Shown one piece after another: positions 14,576 to 24,111 of a DNA stretch of 33,181 nucleotides (positions within the stretch are counted from its first letter, which is position 1; every line of letters starts with the position of its first letter). Made by a program: the position numbers and the translations under genes. The notes under the pieces were generated by a model. That model was not told the DNA's origin. It did no database searches and was given only the letters and a program-made list of their open reading frames with translations. Source of the DNA: Acidimicrobiales bacterium (GTDB lineage: Bacteria; Actinomycetota; Acidimicrobiia; Acidimicrobiales; Ilumatobacteraceae); contig JAURJB010000014.1 of NCBI GenBank assembly GCA_030832455.1, positions 1 through 33,181 of the forward strand. The letters are read 5' to 3'.

Positions 14576-16996
14576 CTACGAACGAAGTCGATCGTTCTTC
14601 GGGTCAAACAACGGTTCTGCACCTACGGTGACAGCAACGCGCTTGCCAAAGATTTCAACTTCCAACTTTGTTCCTGCTGCTTCAAATTCTGGGAACACAT
14701 AGCCAAGAGCAATGCTCTTGTTCAACGTGAAGCTCCAGCCACCTGACGTTGCGATACCGATGCGCTTGTCGCCATTGAAGATTCCTGCGCAGAACGGAAC
14801 GTCTGCATCGCCATCAACGTCGAGCGTCATTGGCACGAAGCGGTATGGCGAACCCTTCTTCTTTTCTTCAACGAGTGCCGCCTTGCCCACGAACTCTTTG
14901 TTCATGTCAACAAAACGGTCAAGCGATGCATCGAATGGGGAGAATCCAATCTCAAGGTCGCCCTTCCATCCGCGGTAGCACTTGTCGAGACGAAGGCTGT
15001 CTACTGCGTAGATACCCATGTCGCGAATGCCATGCTTTTCGCCCGCTGCCCAAATTTGGTCATACAACGCAACCATCTGGTTGTTTGCTGCGTGCAACTC
15101 CCAGCCAAGTTCACCCACGTAGTTGACGCGCAGTGCAAGCACCGTGCCAACTGAGGTTTCAATCAACTTGTGTGACAACCATGGGAAGTCAGCATTTTCA
15201 AGTGAGGTAGTGGTCACCTTCGAGAGCACTTCACGAGCCTGTGGTCCTACCAAGATGAGCGAACCGTAATCTTTCGTTACGTTCTTAATGGTGACGCTGC
15301 CATCTGTTGGCATTGCCATCTCCAAAACATCAAGGTCGTGCCACTCGGAGCTTGCTGCACCAACGAGGTAGAACTTGTCTTCGGCCAAACGAGCAACCGT
15401 AAGTTCGCTCAGCAACTTGCCATCTGGCAAGAGTGCATAACTGAGGCTCAAGCGACCAACTTTTGGCAACTTGGTGCAAATGAGATTGTCGAGGAACGCA
15501 AATGCGCCTGGCCCTGCAACCTCAATCTTGGTGAAACCTGGAAGGTCGAGCAATGCAACGGTGTTTCGTGCTGCATGACATTCTTCGGCAACAACTGTGC
15601 GCCAACCGTTTTTGCGGAAGAACGACAAGGTGTGGTCGGTAACTTCGCCTTTCGGGTCGAAATAGGTTGGACGTTCCCAACCACCGCGAGCACCAAATGC
15701 TGCACCTTTTGCCTTCAATTTGTCGTACAACGGCGACAGGTATGAAGGTCGGCCAGCAGGACGCTCTTCAAATGGGAAGCCCATTGCGTATTCGTTTTGG
15801 TACACCTCAAGCGCGCGATCAATGGTGTACTGCGTGGTTGCGTACTCCTTGAAACGACGTCGATCGATTCCCCAAATATCGAACTCTGGACGACCATTCA
15901 ACATCCACTCTGCAATTGCTTTACCTGCACCACCACCTTGTGCGATACCAAAGCTGAACGTGTTGCAATGGAAGAAGTTGCGGAGTCCACGTTCTGGTCC
16001 GAGGTATGGGTTGCCGTCTGGTGCGTACGGAATGGGTCCGTTCACCACGCGAGCGATACCTGCTTCTGCAATCAATGGCACGCGCTCACCGGCATCAAGA
16101 ATTTGCGGTTCCAAACGCTCGAGTTCTGCTGGCCACAACTTTCCTGCGAAGTCGTCTGGAATTCCATCGAGCCACATTGCAGTGGACTGCCACTCGTACG
16201 GTCCGAGGATGTAACTGTGACGCTCCTGTCGCAAGTAGTACGACGTGTCTGGGTCGCGCAACAACGGAAGTGGATTGGCAAGTGCAGCAAGTTCTGGAAT
16301 TTCTTCCGTCACTAAGTACTGGTGAGCCATCGTCATGATTGGCAAGTGTCGACCAATGAGCGCCATCACTTCACCCGCTCGGTAACCAGCGGCGTTCAGC
16401 ACCATTTCGCATTCGATGGTTGCTTTGTCCGTGGTAACAATCCATTCGTGGTTTGGCTTTTGCTCAAGACCGGTTACGCGCTCGTGACGACGAATTTGTG
16501 CGCCCATTGCCCGAGCAGCGCGAGCAAGTGCTTGCGTTACTTGTGATGGGTCGATGTCGCCGTCTAGTGGGTCCCACAATGCGCCGACAAGATCATGTGT
16601 TTCTACGAATGGATAAATCTTTTGCAATTCAGAAGGAGTGAGGACGTCATACTCCATTCCGTTTGCGCGCGCCATTGACTTCACGTGCTTGAACTCGGCC
16701 ATGCGCTCTTCGCTGTGTGCGAGACGTACCGAACCCGTGACGTGATAGTTGATGGGGAAGTCAGGATCTTTGGCGAGTTCGGTGTACAACTCGGCGGTGT
16801 ACTTTTGCACCTTCATGATGCTCCAGCTACCCGAGTAGGTCGGAACGTTGCCGGCCGCGTGCCAGGTGGAGCCTTCGGTCAACTCGTCACGCTCGAGCAG
16901 CAACACATCGGTGCAGCCCATCTTTGCAAGGTGATACAAGGCGCTCACACCTGCAATGCCGCCGCCGATAATGACAATCCGTGCGCGCTCACTCAT
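14576..16996 (-). CDS. Dimethylglycine/sarcosine dehydrogenase-like flavoprotein (leftward)
   Basis: An 806-residue two-part enzyme. The N-terminal DAO-type FAD domain has GGGIAG (11-16) and GSTWHAAG, with His46 in the position that covalently holds FAD in DMGDH/SarDH relatives. The FAO_M-like linker and C-terminal GcvT-like half (YVGELGWELHAAN, DSLRLDKCYRGWKGDL) bind tetrahydrofolate and accept the formaldehyde unit from N-methyl oxidation. It is a diverged paralogue of the divergently transcribed 17126 gene. GGGGA serves as a Shine-Dalgarno before ATG 16996. The amine substrate (dimethylglycine, sarcosine or another) cannot be fixed from sequence. Confidence 0.88.
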   Translation of the reverse strand: MSERARIVIIGGGIAGVSALYHLAKMGCTDVLLLERDELTEGSTWHAAGNVPTYSGSWSIMKVQKYTAELYTELAKDPDFPINYHVTGSVRLAHSEERMAEFKHVKSMARANGMEYDVLTPSELQKIYPFVETHDLVGALWDPLDGDIDPSQVTQALARAARAMGAQIRRHERVTGLEQKPNHEWIVTTDKATIECEMVLNAAGYRAGEVMALIGRHLPIMTMAHQYLVTEEIPELAALANPLPLLRDPDTSYYLRQERHSYILGPYEWQSTAMWLDGIPDDFAGKLWPAELERLEPQILDAGERVPLIAEAGIARVVNGPIPYAPDGNPYLGPERGLRNFFHCNTFSFGIAQGGGAGKAIAEWMLNGRPEFDIWGIDRRRFKEYATTQYTIDRALEVYQNEYAMGFPFEERPAGRPSYLSPLYDKLKAKGAAFGARGGWERPTYFDPKGEVTDHTLSFFRKNGWRTVVAEECHAARNTVALLDLPGFTKIEVAGPGAFAFLDNLICTKLPKVGRLSLSYALLPDGKLLSELTVARLAEDKFYLVGAASSEWHDLDVLEMAMPTDGSVTIKNVTKDYGSLILVGPQAREVLSKVTTTSLENADFPWLSHKLIETSVGTVLALRVNYVGELGWELHAANNQMVALYDQIWAAGEKHGIRDMGIYAVDSLRLDKCYRGWKGDLEIGFSPFDASLDRFVDMNKEFVGKAALVEEKKKGSPYRFVPMTLDVDGDADVPFCAGIFNGDKRIGIATSGGWSFTLNKSIALGYVFPEFEAAGTKLEVEIFGKRVAVTVGAEPLFDPKNDRLRS

Positions 16997-17125
16997 ATAT
17001 ATGTCCCCGATTTCGTCAGATCAGGCCCGAGTCTGGGCCGGCCAGTGCGTGATATATCTCGCCGTGACATACTAGACAAGCAATTATTCGATGCCAATTT
17101 GTGCCAGTCCGCCCGAGGAGTTTCC
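16997..17125. promoter_or_regulatory. Divergent control region of the catabolic cluster
   Basis: A 129-bp spacer between the two divergent dehydrogenase genes. It holds an inverted repeat GGCCC (17024-17028)/GGGCC (17035-17039), AT-rich boxes near both starts and a good GAGGAG ribosome site (17115-17120) for the rightward gene. It probably contains back-to-back promoters and the operator of any cluster regulator; no regulator gene is seen in the window. Confidence 0.45.
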
Positions 17126-19573
17126 GTGTCAAATCTGCCAAGTAACGCCAAGGTGGTCATCGTCGGCGGCGGAATTGTCGGTTGCAGCATTGCTTACCAT
17201 CTCGCCAAGCGGGGAGAAACCGACGTCTTGCTTCTCGAGCGCAAGCAGCTCACGTCAGGAACCACCTGGCACGCAGCAGGTCTTGTTGGTCAGTTGCGCG
17301 CAACTCAAAACCTCACGCGTCTTGCGCAGTACACCACAAACCTTTTTGCAACTCTTGAAGAAGAAACTGGTCAAGCAACTGGTTTTCAACAGCGAGGTTC
17401 GGTTGCCATTGCAACCAATGAAGAACGCTTTGAAGAATTGAAGCGCGGTGCGTCAATGGCACGCGTGTTTGGTTTGCCAGTGAACATCATCACTCCTGCA
17501 GATGTGAAAGAACTTGTTCCACTCGCGCGCATTGACGACCTAGTTGGTGCGGTGCACTTGCCTGGTGACGGAGTGGTTAACCCGATCGACGTAACTCAAG
17601 CGCTTGCCAAAGGCGCGCGTGCTCACGGTGTGCGCATTGTTGAAAATGTAAAAGTTGATCGCATCGTTGTTGAAAATGGCCGTGCAGTTGGCGTTGAAGT
17701 TGAAGGACAAATCATTCGCGCTGAAGCAGTGGTCAACGCAGCAGGTATGTGGGCTCGCGAACTTGGCGATCAGGTTGGAGCAACTGTTCCATTGCATGCA
17801 GCCGAACACTTCTACATCGTTACTGAAGCTGTTGAAGGAATTTCTCCAACAATGCCAGTGCTTCGCGACCAAGATGGCTCGGGTTACTTCAAAGAAGATG
17901 CAGGCAAGTTGTTGGTGGGTTGGTTCGAACCAGTTGCCAAGCCTTGGGGCATGAAGGGAATTTCAGAAGAGTTCTCGTTCACTTCTTTGCCAGAAGATTT
18001 CGAACACATTGCACCACTTATTGAAAATGCAACTCACCGTATGAACCTCTTGGAACAAGTTGGAATTCGTTTGTTCTTTAACGGGCCAGAGTCGTTTACG
18101 CCTGATGATCGTTACTTGCTCGGTGAACAACCAGAAGTGAAAGGTCTGTACGTTGCCGCTGGCTTTAACTCCATTGGTATTCAGTCATCGGGTGGTGCCG
18201 GCAAGGTGCTTGCCGACTGGATCGTTGATGGTCGTCCGCCGATGGACTTGTGGGATGTTGATGTTCGTCGCGTGATGCCGTTCCAAAGCAACAAGAACTA
18301 CTTGCACGACCGCACGGTCGAGTCGCTTGGTTTGTTGTACGCAATGCACTGGCCATTCCGTCAACCCGAAACAGCACGCGGAGTGCGTCGTTCGCCATTG
18401 CATGATCGTTTGGTGGCAAAAGGCGCATGCTTCGGTGAAGTTGCTGGCTGGGAGCGCACCAACTGGTTTGCCCCTGCTGGTGTAAAGGCTGAATACGAAT
18501 ACACCTACGGCCGCCCAAACTGGTTTGAGTATTCGGCAGAAGAGTGCCGCGCAACCCGCGATGCCGTGGCCATGTTTGATCAGTCGTCGTTTGGCAAGTT
18601 TGTTCTCAAAGGCCCAGATGCCGAAAAGATCATCAACCGTGTGTCGGCCAACGACATGTCGGTGCCTGTTGGCAAGTTGGTGTACACGCAGTGGCTGAAC
18701 GAGCGAGGTGGAATTGAAGCCGACCTCACCGTTACTCGCGAATCGAAAGACCGCTATTTGATTGTTACGGCGGCAGCAACACAAACACGCGACTACACAT
18801 ATTTGAAAGACCACATTGGCAAAGATGAGCGCGCTGCGGTTATTGACGTCACGTCGGGATCAGCAGTGCTCAGCATCATGGGTCCAAATTCGCGTGCATT
18901 GTTGCAGTCGCTTACATCAACCGATATGTCGAACGAGGCGTTCCCATTTGGAACCTCACAAATCATTGACATCGGTTATGCGCGAGTGCGCGCTAGTCGC
19001 GTCACGTTCGTGGGTGAGCTTGGATGGGAGTTGTACATTCCAACCGAATTTGCAACAGGTGTATTTGATGTGATTGTTGCAGCAGGACCGCAGTTTGGTC
19101 TGAAGCATGCTGGTTACCACGCACTGAACTCGTTGCGCATGGAAAAGGGATATCGCCACTGGAGCCACGACGTGTCACCAGACGACACTCCGCTTGAGTC
19201 GGGCCTTGGTTTCACTGTTGCATGGAACAAGCCGGGCGGGTTCATTGGCAAGGAAGCTTTGTTGAAGCAAAAGGAAACTGGCGTGAAGAAGCGTTTGGTT
19301 CAGTTTGCAATGAAAGATCCAATGAAGAACCTGTACCACAACGAACCAATTTGGCGTAACGGCGAAATCGTCGGTCACATCACATCGGGAATGTTTGGGC
19401 ACGCCATCGGCAAGTCCATTGGTATGGGTTATGTTGAAAATCATCATGGCTTGGTCGATAAGGCCTTTGTTATGGATGGAACATATGAAATCGAAGTTGC
19501 GGGCGAGCGGTTTGCGGCAGAGGCGCAACTCGATCCGTTTTATGATCCAAAGAGTGAACGCGTAAAGGCATAA
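17126..19573 (+). CDS. Dimethylglycine/sarcosine dehydrogenase-like flavoprotein (rightward)
   Basis: An 815-residue FAD-dependent amine dehydrogenase fused to a GcvT-like half. GTG 17126 is chosen as start because GAGGAG lies 5 bases upstream and the FAD loop (VVIVGGGIVGCSIAYHLA) begins right after. The longer open frame to 16685 is only the antisense of the divergent gene. SGTTWHAAG has His49 for flavin attachment. The C-terminal half (FVGELGWELYIP, NSLRMEKGYRHWSHDV) is the folate-dependent C1-transfer domain. It leads an operon with the MttB-like gene 12 bp downstream. It likely oxidises an N-methyl group and passes the C1 unit to tetrahydrofolate. Confidence 0.9.
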   Translation: MSNLPSNAKVVIVGGGIVGCSIAYHLAKRGETDVLLLERKQLTSGTTWHAAGLVGQLRATQNLTRLAQYTTNLFATLEEETGQATGFQQRGSVAIATNEERFEELKRGASMARVFGLPVNIITPADVKELVPLARIDDLVGAVHLPGDGVVNPIDVTQALAKGARAHGVRIVENVKVDRIVVENGRAVGVEVEGQIIRAEAVVNAAGMWARELGDQVGATVPLHAAEHFYIVTEAVEGISPTMPVLRDQDGSGYFKEDAGKLLVGWFEPVAKPWGMKGISEEFSFTSLPEDFEHIAPLIENATHRMNLLEQVGIRLFFNGPESFTPDDRYLLGEQPEVKGLYVAAGFNSIGIQSSGGAGKVLADWIVDGRPPMDLWDVDVRRVMPFQSNKNYLHDRTVESLGLLYAMHWPFRQPETARGVRRSPLHDRLVAKGACFGEVAGWERTNWFAPAGVKAEYEYTYGRPNWFEYSAEECRATRDAVAMFDQSSFGKFVLKGPDAEKIINRVSANDMSVPVGKLVYTQWLNERGGIEADLTVTRESKDRYLIVTAAATQTRDYTYLKDHIGKDERAAVIDVTSGSAVLSIMGPNSRALLQSLTSTDMSNEAFPFGTSQIIDIGYARVRASRVTFVGELGWELYIPTEFATGVFDVIVAAGPQFGLKHAGYHALNSLRMEKGYRHWSHDVSPDDTPLESGLGFTVAWNKPGGFIGKEALLKQKETGVKKRLVQFAMKDPMKNLYHNEPIWRNGEIVGHITSGMFGHAIGKSIGMGYVENHHGLVDKAFVMDGTYEIEVAGERFAAEAQLDPFYDPKSERVKA

Positions 19574-19585
19574 AGGAGAAAGAAC

Positions 19586-21157
19586 ATGACTGAATCAACG
19601 AATGCTCGGCGCGGAGGTCGCGCTGCTCGTAATGCATTACGTGCAGCACCACTAACGGATGACATCAAGCCAGTTCGCCCAGGTATGCCTGCCGGCCGCT
19701 ACAAGCCGCTTACCGACGCTGAAGTATTGAAGATTCACGAGGCAGCCATCAACGTTCTGGAAAACATTGGTATTGCCGATGCAATTCCATCCACACTTGA
19801 ATATCTGTTGCCAAAGGGTTGCAAGCTTGATGAAAACGGTCGTTTGTTGTTCCCACGTTCTCTGATTGAACACACCCTTGAAATTGCTGGTCGCAATTTC
19901 CCTCTGTATGCCCAAGACCCGCAGTACGACATGGAGCCATGGGGCACCAATACGTACTTCGGCACAGCAGGCGCTGCGGTGTACATCGCTGATTATGAGA
20001 CAGGTGAGTACCGCGAATCGGTATCGCAAGATGCGTATGACATTGCACGCATTGTCGACAAGATGGAGCATTTGCACTTCTACCAACGAGCAGTAGTGCC
20101 ACGCGATATTCCAGAAGCATCAGCAATGGATATCAACACCTGTTACCTCAGTGTGAGCGGAACCACGAAGCACGTTGGTACTTCGTGGGTGCATCCCGAT
20201 CACCTTGAAGCTTCGCTCAAGATGTTGCACGAAATTGCAGGTGGCGAAGACAAGTGGCGCGCACGTCCGTTCGTCAGCCAGTCAAACTGTTTCGTTGTTC
20301 CACCACTCAAGTTTGCAAGCGATGCATGTAAGTGTCTTGAAGTTGCAGTGCACGGTGGCATGCCAGTGTTGTTGTTGTCGGCTGGTCAGGCTGGTGCAAC
20401 AGCACCTGCAGCAATTGCTGGTGCATTGGTGCAGCAGGTAGCTGAGTGCCTCGCAGGTCTTGCGTACGTCAACGCAATTAAGCCAGGTGCTCCAGCAATC
20501 TTTGGTCTGTGGTGCTTCGTTTCTGACTTGCGTTCAGGCGCAATGTCGGGTGGAAGCCCAGAGCAAGTGTTGTTGTCGGCAGCGAGCGCGCAGATGGCTC
20601 ACTTCTACAACCTCACGGGTGGCACATCATCGGGTATTTCCGATTCAAAATTCCCAGACGCACAATCAGGTTCAGAGAAAGGCATTAATCACGCACTTGT
20701 TGGTAACGCTGGTATGAACCTCATTTACGAAGCAGCAGGCATGCACGGAAGTTTGTTGGGCTACTCGTATGAGGGAATCATTCTCGACAACGACACCATT
20801 GGTTCGGTGCAGCGCACCATCAAGGGAATCGAAGTAACTGATGAATCGTTGTCAATCGAAACGATGCGCGCGCAGTGCATTGGTGGACCTGGTCACTACT
20901 TGGGTGCCGAGCAGACGCTGCGCATCATGCAGAGTGAATACCTGTACCCAGCAATTGGAGACCGACTCAGTTCAAAAGAGTGGAAAGAAGTGGGCAAACC
21001 TGAGATTTATCATGTTGCGCACAAGAAAGTCCGCGAGATTTTGGACAACCATTACCCTGACCACATCCCAGAGGCAATGGATGCCAACATTCGCTCGTAC
21101 TTGGACATTCGCTTGCCGCGCGAAAAGATGGTCAATCCAAACCTGATTATCGCGTAG
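19586..21157 (+). CDS. MttB-family (non-pyrrolysine) methylamine/betaine methyltransferase
   Basis: A 523-residue TIM-barrel protein of the trimethylamine methyltransferase MttB superfamily. The frame is continuous with no internal amber codon, so it belongs to the non-pyrrolysine branch, which includes glycine betaine:corrinoid methyltransferase MtgB. Recognisable segments are YKPLTDAEVLKIHEAA, FGTAGAAVYIADYETGEYR, LTGGTSSGISDSKFPDAQSG and the C-terminal HYPDHIPEAMDANIRSYLDI. AAGGAG precedes ATG 19586. No corrinoid protein or corrinoid:folate methyltransferase is encoded in the window. It may rely on partners elsewhere, or hand the methyl group to a neighbour. Substrate unknown: a quaternary or tertiary amine is the family expectation. 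Confidence 0.88.
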   Translation: MTESTNARRGGRAARNALRAAPLTDDIKPVRPGMPAGRYKPLTDAEVLKIHEAAINVLENIGIADAIPSTLEYLLPKGCKLDENGRLLFPRSLIEHTLEIAGRNFPLYAQDPQYDMEPWGTNTYFGTAGAAVYIADYETGEYRESVSQDAYDIARIVDKMEHLHFYQRAVVPRDIPEASAMDINTCYLSVSGTTKHVGTSWVHPDHLEASLKMLHEIAGGEDKWRARPFVSQSNCFVVPPLKFASDACKCLEVAVHGGMPVLLLSAGQAGATAPAAIAGALVQQVAECLAGLAYVNAIKPGAPAIFGLWCFVSDLRSGAMSGGSPEQVLLSAASAQMAHFYNLTGGTSSGISDSKFPDAQSGSEKGINHALVGNAGMNLIYEAAGMHGSLLGYSYEGIILDNDTIGSVQRTIKGIEVTDESLSIETMRAQCIGGPGHYLGAEQTLRIMQSEYLYPAIGDRLSSKEWKEVGKPEIYHVAHKKVREILDNHYPDHIPEAMDANIRSYLDIRLPREKMVNPNLIIA

Positions 21158-21170
21158 TAGGGCGGTTTCG

Positions 21171-21202
21171 CTGAGGTTCGCCTCGGCATCGTCAAATAGG
21201 AT
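21171..21202 (+). promoter_or_regulatory. Hairpin and possible internal promoter before the MftD-like gene
   Basis: CTGAGG (21171-21176), a TTCG tetraloop and CCTCGG (21181-21186) form a stable stem with one G-T pair after the MttB stop. TAGGAT (21197-21202) is at -12 to -7 of the next ATG, fitting a leaderless internal promoter. The downstream genes may therefore be expressed apart from the upstream ones. Confidence 0.45.
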
Positions 21203-21208
21203 GCGTGC

Positions 21209-22381
21209 ATGGCAAATGCATGGTTCGAAACTGTCGCCGAAGCTCAGCGCCGTGCGCAAAAGCGTTTGCCGAAATCGGTGTATGGCGCACTTGTTGCTGG
21301 CTCTGAAAAGGGTCTGTCGTCGCGCGACAACTTGGACTCATTCGATCAACTTGGCTTTGCGCCACATATTGCAGGTTTGTCTGCTCAGCGCGACATGGCA
21401 GTAAGCGTGATGGGGCAGCAGTTGTCGATGCCGGTCATCATTTCGCCAACAGGTGTGCAGGCAGTGCACCCACAGGGCGAAGTCGCTATCGCTCGTGCCG
21501 CGCAGAACCGTGGCATCCCAATGGGACTCAGTTCATTTGCCAGTAAGTCGGTTGAAGAGGTTGCTGCGGTAAATACGCAAACGTTGTTTCAGATGTATTG
21601 GTGTGGCGACAAAGACACATTGGTGCAACGCATGGAGCGTGCGCGCGCAGCAGGTGCAACTGGATTAATCGTCACTCTTGACTGGTCATTTTCAAATGGT
21701 CGCGACTGGGGAAGCCCATGGATTCCCGAAAAGATCAACCTGAAAGCAATGCTCAAGCTTGCTCCTGAAGTATTAGTGAAGCCCGAGTGGTTGTGGTCAT
21801 TTGCAAAGACTGGTCGCATTCCCGATCTCACTGCGCCAAACATGCAAAAGCCTGGTCAAGATGCTCCGACATTCTTTGGTGCGTATTACGAGTGGATGCA
21901 AACACCACTTCCATCGTGGGAGGACATTGCATGGTTGCGGCAGCAATGGGGTGGGCCGTTCATGGTGAAGGGTGTCAGTCGTCTCGATGATGCAAAGCGC
22001 GTAGTTGATTTGGGTGCTACTGCGCTGTCGGTTTCTAACCATGGTGGAAACAACTTGGATGGAACACCAGCACCAATTCGTGCGCTCCCAGCAATTGCCG
22101 ATGCAATCGGATCACAGATTGATGTGTTGCTCGACGGTGGCATTCGTCGCGGAAGCGATGTTGTGAAGGCAATGGCACTTGGAGCTCGCGCAGTCATGAT
22201 TGGTCGCGCGTACTTGTGGGGTCTTGCAGCAAATGGTCAGGCAGGAGTAGAAAACGTGCTTGACGTGATTCGCGGCGGTATTGACTCTGCATTGCTTGGG
22301 CTCGGAAAATCACACGTCAATGAACTCACGCGCGACGACGTGGTCGCACCACCAGATTTCTTCCGCAAACTAGGCGCGTAG
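21209..22381 (+). CDS. MftD-like FMN-dependent alpha-hydroxy-acid oxidase
   Basis: A 390-residue FMN TIM-barrel enzyme of the lactate/glycolate oxidase family. It is unusually close to MftD, the enzyme that deaminates the mycofactocin precursor: AWFETVAEAQRRAQKRLPKS, VIISPTGVQAVHP, SNHGGNNLDGTPAPIRALPA, LLDGGIRRGSDVVKAMALGA and AYLWGLAANGQAGVENVLDV all match my memory of mycobacterial MftD. No mftA, mftB, mftC, mftE or mftF is visible nearby. It could be a real MftD away from its cluster, or a paralogue recruited to oxidise a catabolic intermediate. The next gene starts 20 bp later, so it is part of the same rightward run. Confidence 0.88.
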   Translation: MANAWFETVAEAQRRAQKRLPKSVYGALVAGSEKGLSSRDNLDSFDQLGFAPHIAGLSAQRDMAVSVMGQQLSMPVIISPTGVQAVHPQGEVAIARAAQNRGIPMGLSSFASKSVEEVAAVNTQTLFQMYWCGDKDTLVQRMERARAAGATGLIVTLDWSFSNGRDWGSPWIPEKINLKAMLKLAPEVLVKPEWLWSFAKTGRIPDLTAPNMQKPGQDAPTFFGAYYEWMQTPLPSWEDIAWLRQQWGGPFMVKGVSRLDDAKRVVDLGATALSVSNHGGNNLDGTPAPIRALPAIADAIGSQIDVLLDGGIRRGSDVVKAMALGARAVMIGRAYLWGLAANGQAGVENVLDVIRGGIDSALLGLGKSHVNELTRDDVVAPPDFFRKLGA

Positions 22382-22401
22382 GCGCAGATACAGAGGCGAA
22401 A

Positions 22402-24111
22402 ATGGCCCGTCGGACACGAAGTTTCGAACCCAACGCCTCACAGTCGGTAACTCTGCCGAGTGGGCAAATTGCCCATGAGCTACATGTTGAACAATCTCAT
22501 CGTTTGGCCCGAACGTTTAGCGAAGTGTGCCCCGGTGTGTGGTGCTTCGTTGGCAACGGATTGTCAAATCAGTCGTTTATTGATGCGCCAGATGGCATCA
22601 TTGCAATTGACACGGGTGAGTCAATAGAAGAGATGAACGAAGCAATTGCCGAATTACGCAAGGTGTCTCAGCGTCCAATCGTTGCAGTGATGTATACGCA
22701 CTTTCATTATGTAGATGGCACAAAAGCCGTAATCGCCGAGAACAATGGCAAGCAGGTGCCGATTTGGGGGCATGAGAAAATCGCAGAGAACCGACGCCGC
22801 ACCGCGAGCGAAATTGCTCCTGCGTATGGCCGTGGACTGGTTGAGCAATTTGCCATGCAGTTGCCAGAAGACGGAGAGGATGGCCGTGTCAATGTGGGGT
22901 TGGGCCACTTTTACCGCAATCCACAGCATGCACCGTTTACTCCGGGGTTCATTGAGCCAACGCACACCTTTGGCGCAGCGGCGAAGATCACCGTTGCGGG
23001 TTTAAATATTGAAGTAACCCATGCACCATCGGATGCCGATGACTCGGTGACGTATTGGATTCCTTCTCTTGGTGTTGCCGTGAACAACTTGGTCTGGCCA
23101 GTGTTGTTCAACGTGTTTGCAATTCGCGGCGAGGAGTATCGCGATCCACGAATTTTGTTGAAGGGGATTGATCACCTGTTGTCGCTGAATGCAGCACATC
23201 TAGTTGGGGCACACGGTCCACATCTTTCAGGAGTAACTGAAATCGCAACGCGTGTCACAAAATACCGTGACTCCATTCAATTCATGTGGGATCAAACGGT
23301 GCGTGCCACGAACGCTGGAATGACCAGCACAGAAATTGCAGAGTCGGTTGACTTGCCAGAAACATTTGATGGTGATTATTTAACATCAGAGTTATATGGC
23401 GTGGTTGAGCACCATGTACGCCAAATTCGCACAGGTTTGTTTGGTTTTTTTGATGGGGACGAAGCAAACTTGTTTCCTACACCACCGCGCGAGCGCTCTG
23501 CTCGACTCATTGCAGGATTTGGCGGAAGAGACGCAGTGCGAAAGCAAGTTGATGAAGCACTAACGAATGACGACGCTCGTTGGGCGTTGGAGCTTGGTTC
23601 GTGGTTGGTGCGAAGCGATGGTGCAGAAGACGCAGATCGCGCGTTGCTTGCGCGTGCCTTGAGGATGGTTGCGCAACGCACGAGCGCTGCAAATATTCGC
23701 AACTGGTGTTTAACGCGTGCACGTGTGCTGGATGGAACCGCCAATGTTGCTCGCTTGAAGAATGTCCACTTGCGTAAACCAACGCTGCTGAGTGCTGGTT
23801 ATGAAAAGGCAGTGCACATTCTGCGTGTATTACTCGTACCAGAGCGTGCAAAGAATGTGGATATGAAATTGAAGTTTGTGCTGGATGGAAATACGACAGG
23901 TTTGCATATTCGCAATTTTGTAGCCGTGCCATATTCAGGGGTTGATGCTCAAGCAACGATTACGGGAACTCTTGATACATGGACGAACGTGTTATCGGGG
24001 TCGACGACTCTGGCTGCAGTGATCTCAGATGGATTGTTGTCGATTACTGGTGATTCAGATGGTGCAGTCAGTGCACTACGTTGCTTTGATGTGAAGGGTT
24101 TAGCTTCGTAA
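22402..24111 (+). CDS. Alkylsulfatase-like metallo-beta-lactamase-fold hydrolase
   Basis: A 569-residue protein with the layout of SdsA-type alkylsulfatases: an N-terminal MBL domain, a middle dimerisation domain (YGVVEHHVRQIRTGLFGFFDG, RNWCLTRARVLDG), and a C-terminal SCP2-like domain. The metal motif reads THFHYVDGTKAV (H100, H102), whereas SdsA has THSHADHFGG. The Asp-His of HxHxDH is thus replaced or shifted, as in some uncharacterised relatives. LVGAHGPHLSG later could supply metal ligands. No signal peptide, so cytosolic. Its last base overlaps the sulfatase gene (TAATG). It may hydrolyse alkyl sulfate esters, but the altered site makes the activity uncertain. Confidence 0.82.
   Translation: MARRTRSFEPNASQSVTLPSGQIAHELHVEQSHRLARTFSEVCPGVWCFVGNGLSNQSFIDAPDGIIAIDTGESIEEMNEAIAELRKVSQRPIVAVMYTHFHYVDGTKAVIAENNGKQVPIWGHEKIAENRRRTASEIAPAYGRGLVEQFAMQLPEDGEDGRVNVGLGHFYRNPQHAPFTPGFIEPTHTFGAAAKITVAGLNIEVTHAPSDADDSVTYWIPSLGVAVNNLVWPVLFNVFAIRGEEYRDPRILLKGIDHLLSLNAAHLVGAHGPHLSGVTEIATRVTKYRDSIQFMWDQTVRATNAGMTSTEIAESVDLPETFDGDYLTSELYGVVEHHVRQIRTGLFGFFDGDEANLFPTPPRERSARLIAGFGGRDAVRKQVDEALTNDDARWALELGSWLVRSDGAEDADRALLARALRMVAQRTSAANIRNWCLTRARVLDGTANVARLKNVHLRKPTLLSAGYEKAVHILRVLLVPERAKNVDMKLKFVLDGNTTGLHIRNFVAVPYSGVDAQATITGTLDTWTNVLSGSTTLAAVISDGLLSITGDSDGAVSALRCFDVKGLAS

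Noticed and set aside
16685-17125. Long N-terminal extension of the rightward dehydrogenase (962-aa frame)
   Set aside because: It is antisense to the divergent dehydrogenase; GAGGAG before GTG 17126 and the FAD loop right after it fix the real start.
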